From contig CAZHLD010000012.1 in assembly GCA_964533185.1 (NCBI GenBank), forward strand, positions 1 to 53,670: DNA of 53,670 bases, in the 5' to 3' direction. Below are positions 39,707-49,016 of this stretch, piece after piece; the stretch's first letter is position 1, and each line of letters begins with the position of its first letter. Source of the stretch: CAZHLD01 sp964533185 (GTDB taxonomy: Bacteria > Acidobacteriota > Terriglobia > Acidiferrales > UBA7541). Both the position numbers and the translations under genes were made by a program. The notes under the pieces are model-generated. The model saw nothing but the letters and a program-made list of their open reading frames with translations, ran no database searches and was not told the origin of the DNA.

Positions 39707-40828
39707 TCATCGGATCAGCATGCAGTCGCCGTAACTGTAGAAACGGTACTCTTGCTCGACCGCGTGCTGATATGCGCGAAGAAGGAAGTCTTGGCCTGCA
39801 AAGGCCGCGACCATCACCAACAGGCTGGATTTCGGTAAATGGAAATTTGTCAGCAGTTGATCAACCACGCGAAACGAATAACCTGGATAGATGAATAGGT
39901 TCGTTTCACTCGGACCAGACGCAATCTCGAATTCCTTTGCCCTCTCTGGGGAGCGAACGCTAGCGCACTGAGCTGATTTTGCAGCCGCATCCTCCAGTGC
40001 TCGCACGACCGTCGTCCCTACTGCCAGAATCGCTCGGCCCTCCCGCCGGGCCGTTTGGATCTCGACCGCCGTTGCTTCCGGGATCTCGTAAGACTCTGCA
40101 TGCATTCGATGCTGATCAATCTCATCGGTACGGATCGGTTGGAATGTCCCCAGTCCCACCTGTAAGGTAATCTCGCAGACTCTGACCCCGCGAGCCTTCA
40201 GGCGCTGCACGATTCGAGGAGTGAAGTGCAATCCCGCTGTCGGGGCTGCAATGGCACCTGCCTGCCGCGCAAAGATGGTCTGATATCTCTCGCGGTCCTC
40301 TTTCTCGTCAGGCCTGTCAATGTAAGGTGGCAGCGGCATATGACCAATTCTCTCAAGTGCGACAGGCAGATCGTCCTTTGTTCTAAGCCGAATTCTGCGC
40401 AGGCCAAAACTTCCTCTATCGATAACCTCGGCTTCGATTTCTCCCGTGCCAAAAACAACACGCTCGCCGATTCGCATCTTTCGTCCGGGTCGCACCAGCG
40501 CTTCCCAGATGTCCGCGTCCAGCTGGCGAATCAGCAGGATCTCGATCTGCGAGGTCAAGTATTGCCGCTGAGATCTGCTCCGCTTGCCGGCTGGCTCGGA
40601 GCGAACGCCAACCCGGTGGCCCAAGAGCCGGGCCGGAATCACTCGTGCGTTGTTGCAGACTAGGAGCTCATCTCTGCGAAGCAGCTCGGGCAGATCGCGA
40701 AACCAGCAGTCCTTCCACGTCTGGTGCGCTGCGTCCAGCACCAACATCTTGGACGCATCCCGGTGCGCGAGTGGTCGTTGCGCAATCAGGTCCTTCGGCA
40801 GGTCATAATCGAAATCGCTCAGTCGCAC
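39707..40828 (-). CDS. queA: S-adenosylmethionine:tRNA ribosyltransferase-isomerase
   Basis: Moves the ribosyl part of SAM to preQ1 in tRNA to give epoxyqueuosine. 373 residues, starting MRLSDFDYDLPKDLIAQRPL, with LLVCNNARVIPARL, MPLPPYIDRP, AAPTAGLHFTPRIVQRLK, LQVGLGTFQPIRTDEI and TNFHLPKSSLLMLV-like (TNFHLPKSSLLVMVAAF) family motifs. Other queuosine genes are not in the window. Confidence 0.95.
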   Translation of the reverse strand: MRLSDFDYDLPKDLIAQRPLAHRDASKMLVLDAAHQTWKDCWFRDLPELLRRDELLVCNNARVIPARLLGHRVGVRSEPAGKRSRSQRQYLTSQIEILLIRQLDADIWEALVRPGRKMRIGERVVFGTGEIEAEVIDRGSFGLRRIRLRTKDDLPVALERIGHMPLPPYIDRPDEKEDRERYQTIFARQAGAIAAPTAGLHFTPRIVQRLKARGVRVCEITLQVGLGTFQPIRTDEIDQHRMHAESYEIPEATAVEIQTARREGRAILAVGTTVVRALEDAAAKSAQCASVRSPERAKEFEIASGPSETNLFIYPGYSFRVVDQLLTNFHLPKSSLLVMVAAFAGQDFLLRAYQHAVEQEYRFYSYGDCMLIR

Positions 40829-41093
40829 GCTGTTCCCTCACTACACAATTCCACGATCCCGGAGTAAGAATACGAGTCCCGCGTCCAATACTGTCGAATG
40901 AATCAATCCCTCGAAATCACACGCCCCACGTAAAGTTTTCAGTGTCTGGCCCTTGCCTCAAGACACACCGACTTCAGTATGCCTTTGCAAGGCCCATAGA
41001 AACAATGAGTTATAGAATATAGTCGTCTCGGCCACTTTGGTCGTTGCATTGCTCCCTCCTGCTGTGCAAGGGCAACTTGAAAAGGAGATTTCG

Positions 41094-41918
41094 ATGATCG
41101 AGGATCGTGACGTTCTTTCCCCCGTGAACGAGGGGACCCCCCGCTGGCTAGGCATTGCTGTTGTCGTGCTGGCCGGTGTTTCACTGCTGGCGCTGGGAAT
41201 CGGCTGGAGCGCCTCAAACTCTGCTCGCAACGCCGAGCAAAGCCTGGCCAACGAGGTAAAGCCCCTGCGGCAGAACGTGGAAGTTCTCACGCAGCGTTTG
41301 ACCAAGGCCGAAGAGACGAATGCGCAGCTTCAGGGCGAGTTCAACGTGGTTACTGACCGCCTGCAGCTCACCCAGGGCGAGCTTCAGACGGCTCGCCGCC
41401 AGTCCAAGCAATACTCGAAAAAGCTCTCCACCGTGGAGGCTTCCGTCAAGGGCGAGTTGGCCACCAAGGCCAGTGCTGACGACGTCAAGGCGTTGAGCGG
41501 CGACGTCTCAGGCGTTCGCAGCGACCTCGAAACCACCAAGCAGAACCTCCAGATGGCCCGTGGTGAACTGGGCACGCTGGTCGCCCGCAACCACGAGGAA
41601 ATCGAGCAGCTTCGCCGCATGGGCCAGCGGGACTATTTTGAGTTCACACTGGACAAGAAGGGCACGCGCCAGCGCGTAGGCAGCCTGATGGTCGAGCTGC
41701 GCGGCACCAATGCCAAGCGCAACCAGTTCACGATCGCTCTCTATGTGGACGACATGCGGCTGGAGAAGAAGAATCGCTCGGTCAACGAGCCGATCTACTT
41801 CTACACCCGTGGCGCCCGCGCCGCGCTCGAGATGGTGGTCAACCAGGTCGGCAAGGATCGCGTTGTCGGCTATCTGAGCATCCCCAAATCCGTGAGCACC
41901 GCCACCTCCGGAAACTGA
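41094..41918 (+). CDS. Membrane-anchored coiled-coil protein of unknown function
   Basis: 274 residues. Helix at about 18-38 (WLGIAVVVLAGVSLLALGIG), then a long coiled coil from about 45 to 190 (ANEVKPLRQNVEVLTQRLTK, QSKQYSKKLSTVEASVKGEL), then a beta-rich C-terminal domain (RDYFEFTLDKKGTRQRVGSL, NQFTIALYVDDMRLEKKNRS). No known enzyme motif. The ATG at 41094 has AAAGGAG 8 bases upstream. It stands alone with its own terminator at 41985-42015. TTGCAA (40985) and TATAGAAT (41011) may form its promoter, although the spacing is long. Confidence 0.8.
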   Translation: MIEDRDVLSPVNEGTPRWLGIAVVVLAGVSLLALGIGWSASNSARNAEQSLANEVKPLRQNVEVLTQRLTKAEETNAQLQGEFNVVTDRLQLTQGELQTARRQSKQYSKKLSTVEASVKGELATKASADDVKALSGDVSGVRSDLETTKQNLQMARGELGTLVARNHEEIEQLRRMGQRDYFEFTLDKKGTRQRVGSLMVELRGTNAKRNQFTIALYVDDMRLEKKNRSVNEPIYFYTRGARAALEMVVNQVGKDRVVGYLSIPKSVSTATSGN

Positions 41919-41984
41919 ACACACTGGAGGCACACTCGGTCGTTCTGAACTGCATTCGCAGACAAGAACAACAAGAAAGACCTG

Positions 41985-42015
41985 GAGGGCTCTTTCGGGA
42001 GCCCTCTATTTTTTT
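41985..42015 (+). terminator. Rho-independent terminator after the coiled-coil gene
   Basis: GAGGGCTC-tttcgg-GAGCCCTC, eight perfect pairs, followed by TATTTTTTT. Confidence 0.9.
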
Positions 42016-42136
42016 CGTTTGGGCCCCGCTTAGGGAATTGCTCGACTGGACATTACATCCTCCTTATGCTACAGAAGAATCCACCCGGCTCAGGGGAAGC
42101 AATCCCTGAGTACGACTTGTAGGAGGAAACGCATCT

Positions 42137-42475
42137 ATGAACAGGCGGTTTGTTGTTTTCGCAGTTGCTTTCGTCATGATCGCAAGCCTCGCCGCGGCTG
42201 CGGCACCAGAAGGCTCTTGGACGGGCTGGATCACGGATACACATTGCGGCGCAAAAGGAGCCAGTTCGAAGCATGGCGATTGCGCCAAGAAGTGTGTCGA
42301 GGGGCAGGGCGCGAAGTATGCGCTCTTCAACCCCTCGGACAAGAAAGTCTATAACCTCGATCCGCAGGACAAGGCGGCCGGCCACGCTGGTCATTACGTC
42401 ACGGTGAAGGGGACCGCTCAGGGTGATACGATCCAGGTCACATCGATCGACATGACCCCGGAGCCAAAGAACTAG
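42137..42475 (+). CDS. Small secreted cysteine-containing protein
   Basis: 112 residues with a clear signal peptide (RRFVVFAVAFVMIASLAAAA, cleavage near AAA-AP). The mature part has WITDTHCGAKGASSKHGDCA and KKCVEGQGAKYALF, that is DxHCG...HxxCAxxCV, then GHYVTVKGTAQGDTIQVTSI, a small OB-like beta unit. Similar secreted domains occur widely in soil bacteria but have no proven role. AGGAGGAAA precedes the ATG; a terminator follows at 42497. Confidence 0.8.
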   Translation: MNRRFVVFAVAFVMIASLAAAAAPEGSWTGWITDTHCGAKGASSKHGDCAKKCVEGQGAKYALFNPSDKKVYNLDPQDKAAGHAGHYVTVKGTAQGDTIQVTSIDMTPEPKN

Positions 42476-42496
42476 CCCGCGACCCGACCAATCCTC

Positions 42497-42532
42497 GCGG
42501 GCAGGGCTCCTCGCCCTGCCCGCTTTCTTTTT
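42497..42532 (+). terminator. Rho-independent terminator
   Basis: GCGGGCAGGG-ctcctcg-CCCTGCCCGC, ten perfect pairs, followed by TTTCTTTTT, 22 bp after the stop of the secreted-protein gene. Confidence 0.9.
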
Positions 42533-42558
42533 GCCCGCCGGACGTCATAGGATGTTTA

Positions 42559-43740
42559 ATGCTCATGCCCTCTCTCCTCCTTCACGCCGACCGTGCTCTG
42601 ACGCCCACCGAAGAGATTTACGACGCGGCCCTTCTCGTCGAAGATGGCAAGATTGCTGCCGTCGGCCAGCGCTCCGCCATCTCGGCACCTGCGGGCGCTC
42701 GCGTGCACAAGACAGCGGGCCTGACGGTCGTGCCTGGTTTCGTGGATGTTCACATCCATGGTGCTGGCGGTCACGACGTGATGGAAGCCCAGCCGGATGC
42801 CCTCGCCGCCATTGCCTCGACCCTAGCCCGCAGCGGCACTACTTCCTTTTTGGCCACTACGGTCACGGCACCGGTGGATTCGCTCTGCCGCAGTGTCGAA
42901 GCAATAGCCAGCTACATGAGCCATCAGCCTTCTGTGGGACAATCTGCTCCCACCGCAGAGATCCTAGGCGTGCACCTCGAAGGTCCATTCATCAGCCCGG
43001 TCCGGCGCGGCGTTCATCCCGCGGCATGGATTACTCTGCCCTCCGTCGCATTGCTGAAGCGCATTCTGGATGCTGCGAAGGGCTGTGCGCGTCTTCTAAC
43101 ACTCGCTCCTGAGCTACCCGGAGCCCTGGAACTGATCACCGTTGCGCGGCAGGCCGGTTTGATTGTGGCCTTGGGACACACCGACGCGACTTATGAAGAA
43201 GCGACCGCGGCCATTGCGCGTGGTGCCCGCCACGCCGTTCACGTCTTCAATGCCATGCGCCCCTTCTCTCACCGTGAAACCGGCGTGTTGGGGGCAATCC
43301 TCACCAGTCCTGAAATCACCGCCGAACTGATCGCCGATGGTGTACACGTGGACCCACCCGCCATGCGCCTGCTTCTATCATCGAAGGGCGCTAGCCATGT
43401 CTTGCTTGTCAGCGACGGCACGGCAGCCACGGGCATGCCCGATGGCCAGTACCGCTTGGGAGAGATTGAAGTCACAGTCAAGGAAGGCATCTGCCGCAAT
43501 TCTGATGGGCGCCTTGCAGGAAGCACTCTTTCGTTGGACAGGGCCATCCGCAACGTAGTGGCGCTGGGTGTACCGCTCGCACCGGCCGTGCAGATGGCCA
43601 CGCTCAATCCCGCCCGCCTTCTTGGTCTCGAAAAGAAGAAAGGTGTTCTTGCACCGGGAGCTGATGCCGATTTGGTGTTACTTGATTTAAATCTGTGTGT
43701 TGTCGGCGTGATGACTCGCGGCTTCGGGCTTGCCGCCTAG
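42559..43740 (+). CDS. nagA: N-acetylglucosamine-6-phosphate deacetylase
   Basis: Removes acetate from GlcNAc-6-phosphate in amino-sugar and cell-wall recycling. 393 residues, amidohydrolase fold: VVPGFVDVHIHGAGGHD (His65, His67), VHLEGPFISPVRRGVHP with the metal Glu, VALGHTDATYEEATAAIARG, HVFNAMRPFSHRETG, and VSDGTAATGMPDGQY with the catalytic Asp. The ATG at 42559 is used; an ATG two codons on is possible. Convergent with the glutaredoxin gene; their ends overlap by 4 bp. Confidence 0.93.
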   Translation: MLMPSLLLHADRALTPTEEIYDAALLVEDGKIAAVGQRSAISAPAGARVHKTAGLTVVPGFVDVHIHGAGGHDVMEAQPDALAAIASTLARSGTTSFLATTVTAPVDSLCRSVEAIASYMSHQPSVGQSAPTAEILGVHLEGPFISPVRRGVHPAAWITLPSVALLKRILDAAKGCARLLTLAPELPGALELITVARQAGLIVALGHTDATYEEATAAIARGARHAVHVFNAMRPFSHRETGVLGAILTSPEITAELIADGVHVDPPAMRLLLSSKGASHVLLVSDGTAATGMPDGQYRLGEIEVTVKEGICRNSDGRLAGSTLSLDRAIRNVVALGVPLAPAVQMATLNPARLLGLEKKKGVLAPGADADLVLLDLNLCVVGVMTRGFGLAA

Positions 43741-44006
43741 GGGTTCAGCGGAATGTTGAGTTCTTCTGAGAGCAAATAAGGATCGAACGGGCTGCAAGCG
43801 AAAAAGCGGCCTCCCACCTCAAACGTAGGCACTTTTCGGCTGCCATTCTTTTTCTCGATCACCAGCTCTTCCGCGTCGGACGACTCGTCAATGTTGATTT
43901 CGCGGAACTCGATCCCTCGTTCTTTCAGAAAGAGCTTGGCTCGCCGGCAGTCTCCGCACCACGCTGTTGTATAGATCGTGATCGCTTGTGTGGTGGAATT
44001 GCCCAT
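43737..44006 (-). CDS. Glutaredoxin/mycoredoxin-like protein
   Basis: 89 residues, thioredoxin fold: IYTTAWCGDCRRAKLFLKER with the redox pair Cys17/Cys20, FREINIDESSDAEELV, and KVPTFEVGGRFFACSPFD with the cis-Pro loop. The WCGDC site is like that of NrdH/mycoredoxin types. Its ATG overlaps the stop of atpC by one base, so it is translated with the ATP synthase operon. Confidence 0.87.
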   Translation of the reverse strand: MGNSTTQAITIYTTAWCGDCRRAKLFLKERGIEFREINIDESSDAEELVIEKKNGSRKVPTFEVGGRFFACSPFDPYLLSEELNIPLNP

Positions 44007-44458
44007 CAGGGTTTCGCGTGAGACTCTTCATTTGCAGCCGCCACGCCACCACCTTTGGCTGCTACTTGCAGGCGTACCAGGGCACGCTTCAAAGCAGCGG
44101 CCGCGCGGTTCCAGTCTGTATCCGGATCTCCAGCCTTGGCCAGGCGCTTCTCGGCGCGTTCCCGCGCGGCCCGGGCACGATCTTCGTCAATTTCTTCGGC
44201 GCGCTCGGCAATCTCCGCCAGCACCGTGACGCGGTCGGGCAGCACCTCGGCATAGCCGCCGATCACTGCGGCGTAATGGGTTTCGTTGCCACGGCGATAG
44301 CTCATCTCGCCCACGCCGAGTTCAGTGAGCAGCGCCGCATGCCCCGGCAGGATGCCCAGATACCCCTCGAGGCCAGGCAGTTGTACTTCGTCCACCACCT
44401 CATCCACCAGACGGCGGTCGGGCGTGACGAGCAGCAGTTGGAGCGCATCAAATGCCAT
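44006..44458 (-). CDS. atpC: ATP synthase epsilon subunit
   Basis: 150 residues: beta-sandwich N-domain (LLLVTPDRRLVDEVVDEVQL, GYLGILPGHAALLTELGVGE) and a helical C-domain with DEDRARAARERAEKRL. Part of the F1 central stalk that inhibits or tunes ATP hydrolysis. Starts 35 bp after atpD. Confidence 0.93.
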   Translation of the reverse strand: MAFDALQLLLVTPDRRLVDEVVDEVQLPGLEGYLGILPGHAALLTELGVGEMSYRRGNETHYAAVIGGYAEVLPDRVTVLAEIAERAEEIDEDRARAARERAEKRLAKAGDPDTDWNRAAAALKRALVRLQVAAKGGGVAAANEESHAKP

Positions 44459-44493
44459 CGTTTATTTCACCGGCGAGCAATCGGCCTAGTTTC

Positions 44494-45945
44494 TCATGCC
44501 ACCGCAGACATCTTCTCGGCTTTCTCGAGTGCTTCCTCGATCGTGCCGACCATCCAGAATGCCTGTTCAGGGATATCGTCGTGTTTCCCTTCGACGATTT
44601 CCTTGAATCCCCGTACCGTGTCTTCGATCTTGACGTACTTGCCTTCAAGACCCGTAAATTGCTGCGCCACAAACATCGGCTGCGACAGGAACTTCTCAAT
44701 CTTCCGCGCCCGGGCCACCGAGAGCTTGTCCTCATCGGAGAGCTCTTCGATGCCCAGAATAGCGATGATATCCTGAAGGTCTTTGTATCTCTGCAGCACC
44801 GATTTCACTGACCGCGCCACAGTGTAGTGCTCCTGTCCGACGATGCGCGGGTCCAGGATTCGCGAGTAGCTGGCCAGCGGGTCCACCGCCGGATAGATGC
44901 CAAGCTCGGAAATCTGTCGGCTCAGGTTTGTCGTTGCGTCCAGGTGAGTGAATGTCGCGGCCGGCGCCGGGTCCGTATAATCGTCGGCGGGTACGTAGAT
45001 GGCTTGCACGGAGGTAATGGACCCGCACTTCGTTGAGGTAATGCGTTCCTGTAACTCGCCAATTTCGGTGTTCAGATTCGGCTGGTAGCCGACGGCAGAG
45101 GGCATTCGGCCCAGGAGCGCCGACACCTCGGATCCGGCCTGCACGAATCGGAAGATATTGTCGATAAAGAGCAGTACGTCCAATCCTTCTTCATCGCGGA
45201 AGTATTCGGCGACAGTCAGTCCAGTCAGACCCACCCGCAGGCGCGCGCCGGGCGGTTCCGTCATCTGCCCGTAGATCAGAGCTGCGCGTGACTTTTCCGA
45301 GTTTCCTGGTGTCACGACGCCCGATTCCTGCATTTCCAGCCACAGGTCGTTGCCCTCACGCGTACGTTCTCCCACGCCCGCGAACACAGATACGCCGCCA
45401 TGTTTCAGCGCCACGTTGTGGATCAACTCCATGATGATGACCGTCTTGCCTACGCCGGCACCGCCGAACAGCCCGATCTTTCCGCCTTTGAGGTAAGGCT
45501 CGATCAGGTCGATCACCTTAACTCCCGTCTCGAACATCTCCAGTTGCGTGGACTGCTCTTCCAGCGAAGGAGCCGGCCGGTGAATCGGATAGTGTGTGGC
45601 GCTCAGGATCGGACCGAGGTTGTCCACCGGCTCGCCCAGCACGTTCATCACACGTCCCAGGGTAGCTCGTCCGACGGGAACGGAGATGCCCTTGCCCAGG
45701 TCTTCTGCCTTCATGCCCCGCACCAGACCTTCAGTGGGTTTCATCGCCACGCAACGCACCCGGCCCTCGCCCCGGTGCTGTTGGACTTCAGCGATGATGT
45801 CCAGCGGCTCGGGCAAGTCAAAACCTGTGCTCGTGATCCGAACAGCGTTGTAGATCTGCGGGAGGTTTTGCTCCTCGAATTGCACGTCCACAACCGGCCC
45901 GATCACCTGCACAACGTGGCCGACATTTTTCTTCTCCGGGGCCAT
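44494..45945 (-). CDS. atpD: ATP synthase beta subunit
   Basis: Catalytic F1 subunit, 483 residues. P-loop GLFGGAGVGKTVIIMELIHN, ALIYGQMTEPPGARLRVGLT, LLFIDNIFRFVQAGSEVSAL, and GRMPSAVGYQPNLNTEIGEL are all in place. Encoded 57 bp after atpG. Confidence 0.98.
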   Translation of the reverse strand: MAPEKKNVGHVVQVIGPVVDVQFEEQNLPQIYNAVRITSTGFDLPEPLDIIAEVQQHRGEGRVRCVAMKPTEGLVRGMKAEDLGKGISVPVGRATLGRVMNVLGEPVDNLGPILSATHYPIHRPAPSLEEQSTQLEMFETGVKVIDLIEPYLKGGKIGLFGGAGVGKTVIIMELIHNVALKHGGVSVFAGVGERTREGNDLWLEMQESGVVTPGNSEKSRAALIYGQMTEPPGARLRVGLTGLTVAEYFRDEEGLDVLLFIDNIFRFVQAGSEVSALLGRMPSAVGYQPNLNTEIGELQERITSTKCGSITSVQAIYVPADDYTDPAPAATFTHLDATTNLSRQISELGIYPAVDPLASYSRILDPRIVGQEHYTVARSVKSVLQRYKDLQDIIAILGIEELSDEDKLSVARARKIEKFLSQPMFVAQQFTGLEGKYVKIEDTVRGFKEIVEGKHDDIPEQAFWMVGTIEEALEKAEKMSAVA

Positions 45946-46002
45946 CTTCTTCTCCTTTTTTCCTGGCTTGCCCGTCCGGGGAATCCTTCCGGATTGCCCT
46001 TC

Positions 46003-46914
46003 TCAATCTGTCGAAGCTGCGCCGCTGACCACCTCGATGATCTCTCTTGTAATCGCGGCCTGCCGGACCTTGTTCATATAGAGGGTCAACTGATCGATCA
46101 GTTCTGCCGCATTGTTTGTTGCGGAGTCCATTGCCGTCATGCGGGCAGCCTGTTCGGAGGCTGCGGATTCCAGTAGGACCCGAAAGACTTGTGTTTCCAC
46201 GTAGCGCGGCAGTAGCTTCGCGTAGATTTCCTCCGGCGGTTCTTCGTAGATGTAATCCACATTGAGCACTGAACGCTCTTCGGCAAGGCGATCTGGCCGA
46301 TCACCACTCGCTTCGTTGCGACCGTCGTCGCCCAGTTGCTCCGCCTCGATCGGCAGCAATTTCTCTACCAGCAATCGCTGCGTCAACACGCTCTTGAACT
46401 CGTTAAAGACGGCGTAAACGGCATCCACCTCGCCCGAAGAGAACATTTCGATAACTCGCGAGGCAATTTCCCTGGCCTGCGAAAACTCAACGCTAGCAGA
46501 GAGATTGACGTACTCGGCGGCAAGGTCCAGTCGCCGTTTCCGCAGTGCATCCCGGCCCTTTTTTCCAACGGGAATCACGCGCACTCGATGTTGCGCGTGT
46601 TCCCGGAGGAACTCAAGCGCGCGTCGGACCACGTTGGTATTGAACGCCCCGCACAGCCCCTTGTTTCCAGTCAACACCAGCACCAGGATTCGCTCTTCGG
46701 GCCGGTGCGCCATCAGCGGGAATTTAGGGTTCTCGATGCGGGCCATCGCCGACCGCAAGACCCGTCGCATCTCCCTAGCGTAGGGCCGCACCGCCAGCGC
46801 CCGCTCCTGCGCCCGCCGCAGTTTGGCTGCCGCAACGAATTTCATCGCCCGCGTGATTTGTTGCGTATTCTTCACCGAGCGAATGCGTCGCCGGAAATCG
46901 ATGAGTGTCGGCAT
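46003..46914 (-). CDS. atpG: ATP synthase gamma subunit
   Basis: 303-residue rotor shaft: RIRSVKNTQQITRAMKFVAA at the N-terminus, LTGNKGLCGAFNTN in the globular part, and the C-terminal AMDSATNNAAELIDQLTLYM with QAAITREIIEVVSGA. Between atpA and atpD as usual. Confidence 0.97.
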   Translation of the reverse strand: MPTLIDFRRRIRSVKNTQQITRAMKFVAAAKLRRAQERALAVRPYAREMRRVLRSAMARIENPKFPLMAHRPEERILVLVLTGNKGLCGAFNTNVVRRALEFLREHAQHRVRVIPVGKKGRDALRKRRLDLAAEYVNLSASVEFSQAREIASRVIEMFSSGEVDAVYAVFNEFKSVLTQRLLVEKLLPIEAEQLGDDGRNEASGDRPDRLAEERSVLNVDYIYEEPPEEIYAKLLPRYVETQVFRVLLESAASEQAARMTAMDSATNNAAELIDQLTLYMNKVRQAAITREIIEVVSGAASTD

Positions 46915-46937
46915 GAGTTTCGGAAGCCCTGGGTCAA

Positions 46938-48470
46938 TCAGTCAGCGGCCGCAGCAGTGCTGGCGGTGAACCTCTCTTTGAAAGCGGCCAGCGACTTGTC
47001 GATCTCGCTTCTCACGTCGTCCTCGAGCTTCTTCTTTTCAGCGATCTTTTTCAGAAGGCCGGCTTGATTCGTGTCCATGAAATCGTAAAGCTTGAGCTCG
47101 AATCGCCGGCAGTCAGCGACCTCGATGTCGTCCAGGAATCCGTTCGTCCCTGCATAGATAATGAGGATCTGCTTTTCCACTGGCAGTGGAACGAACTGCT
47201 CCTGTTTCAGGATTTCCGTCAGGCGCTCGCCGCGAGCCAGCTGTGCTTGCGTGGCCTTGTCGAGCTCAGAACCAAACTGAGCAAATGCCGCCAGCGACCG
47301 GTATTGCGCGAGATCCAGACGCAACGTGCCGGCCACCTGTCGCATGGCCTTGATTTGCGCGTTGCTGCCCACACGGCTGACGGAAAGGCCCACGTTTACA
47401 GCCGGCCGAATGCCGGAGTTAAACAGGTCCGCTTCCAGATAAATCTGCCCATCCGTGATGGAAATCACGTTGGTCGGGATGTACGCGGAGACGTCCCCCG
47501 CTTGTGTTTCGATCACGGGCAGGGCCGTTAGCGACCCGCCGCCATTCGCATCGTTTAGCTTCGCTGCCCGCTCCAGCAGCCGCGAGTGAAGATAAAACAC
47601 GTCGCCGGGAAACGCTTCGCGTCCCGGAGGGCGCCGGAGCAGCAGCGAAATCTCGCGGTAGGCTTGCGCATGTTTGGAGAGGTCGTCGTAAAAGCAGACA
47701 GCATGCCGCTTCGAATCACGGAAATACTCGCCCATCGAACACGCCGCGTACGGTGCGATGTACTGCAGCGTGGCCGGCTCGCTCGCGGATGCTGCCACCA
47801 CAATCGTGTAGTCCATCGCCCCAGCGTCGGTCAGCACTTTCACCACCTGTGCGATCGTCGAGCGCTTTTGCCCGATCGCGCAGTAAATGCAGATCATGTC
47901 CCCGCCCTTCTGGTTGATGATCGTATCCAGGATGATGGCGGTCTTGCCTGTCTGGCGGTCACCGATGATCAGTTCGCGCTGTCCGCGTCCGATCGGGATC
48001 ATGGCGTCAATCGCCTTAATTCCCGTCTGTAACGGCTCGCGCACCGGCTGGCGGTCCACCACCCCGGGTGCCAGGCGTTCCAGCGGGATTCGCATCTCGG
48101 TTGCGATTGGCCCTTTGCCATCCAGCGGCTGCCCGAGCGGGTTTACCACGCGGCCCACCAACGCCTCTCCAACGGGGACGGACATGATGGTCTTTGTGCG
48201 CTTCACAGTATCGCCTTCTTTGATCTCCGCGTATTCTCCCAGCAGCACGGCACCCACCTGGTCCTCTTCCAAGTTCAACGCAATTCCGAAGACGTCGTGC
48301 GGAAAGGCCAACATCTCTCCGGACATTACCCGCTCTAGTCCATAAATACGCGCGATCCCGTCGCCAACCGAGATCACCGAGCCGACTTCTTCCACCTCGA
48401 TGGTCTGCTCGTAGTTCGCAATTTGCTCGCGGATCAGCTTGGTGATCTCGTCCGCCTTGATCGCTGCCAT
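46938..48470 (-). CDS. atpA: ATP synthase alpha subunit
   Basis: Non-catalytic nucleotide-binding F1 subunit, 510 residues. P-loop IIGDRQTGKTAIILDTIINQ, YTIVVAASASEPATLQYIAP, and VGLSVSRVGSNAQIKAMRQV with the alpha/beta signature. Starts 10 bp after atpH. Confidence 0.98.
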   Translation of the reverse strand: MAAIKADEITKLIREQIANYEQTIEVEEVGSVISVGDGIARIYGLERVMSGEMLAFPHDVFGIALNLEEDQVGAVLLGEYAEIKEGDTVKRTKTIMSVPVGEALVGRVVNPLGQPLDGKGPIATEMRIPLERLAPGVVDRQPVREPLQTGIKAIDAMIPIGRGQRELIIGDRQTGKTAIILDTIINQKGGDMICIYCAIGQKRSTIAQVVKVLTDAGAMDYTIVVAASASEPATLQYIAPYAACSMGEYFRDSKRHAVCFYDDLSKHAQAYREISLLLRRPPGREAFPGDVFYLHSRLLERAAKLNDANGGGSLTALPVIETQAGDVSAYIPTNVISITDGQIYLEADLFNSGIRPAVNVGLSVSRVGSNAQIKAMRQVAGTLRLDLAQYRSLAAFAQFGSELDKATQAQLARGERLTEILKQEQFVPLPVEKQILIIYAGTNGFLDDIEVADCRRFELKLYDFMDTNQAGLLKKIAEKKKLEDDVRSEIDKSLAAFKERFTASTAAAAD

Positions 48471-48479
48471 CTCGCGCTC

Positions 48480-49016
48480 CTATTCCCCTGCCAGTTTTTG
48501 CCGCATCCGCTCGAGCTGCTCGCGCACCGAGCCGTCATAGACCGTCGACCCGATGCGCACAACCGCGCCCCCGATCAGATTCGGGTCCAGGCGGTATTGC
48601 GCTTCAACCTTCTTGCCCGTCAGATGTTCGAGCGTCTTCCGCAGATTTGTCTTTTCTTCTTCGCTGAGTTCTTGAGCACAGCGAACTTGTGCCTCTGCAA
48701 TGCCCAGCCGATCATGCAACCGGCTGACAAACTCCTGATAAATCTCAGGCACAAGCTGGGTGCGCCGATTGTCCGTGATCACGAATAGGAAGTTTCGAAG
48801 CGTCTCGCTTGCTCCAAGACGCGTCACAAGTTTTCCGATCACCTCATGCTTGCCCGTTCGCGGAACAGATGGGCTGGCCAGAAAATTCCGCAGGTCGGCC
48901 GATTCTTGCAGCAGTTGGAGGAAGTCGCCCAGTTCTTTCTTTGTTCTCTCGGCCGTTCCCCTCTCGATAGCCACATCGACCAGTGCGGACGCGTATCTCT
49001 GCGCAATGGCCCTCAA
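48480..49016 (-). CDS. atpH: ATP synthase delta subunit
   Basis: 178 residues, helical N-domain (AIAQRYASALVDVAIERGTA) and a C-domain with SEEEKTNLRKTLEHLTGKKV and IGGAVVRIGSTVYDGSV, typical of the peripheral stalk-F1 connector. Overlaps atpF by 4 bp. Confidence 0.93.
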   Translation of the reverse strand: MRAIAQRYASALVDVAIERGTAERTKKELGDFLQLLQESADLRNFLASPSVPRTGKHEVIGKLVTRLGASETLRNFLFVITDNRRTQLVPEIYQEFVSRLHDRLGIAEAQVRCAQELSEEEKTNLRKTLEHLTGKKVEAQYRLDPNLIGGAVVRIGSTVYDGSVREQLERMRQKLAGE

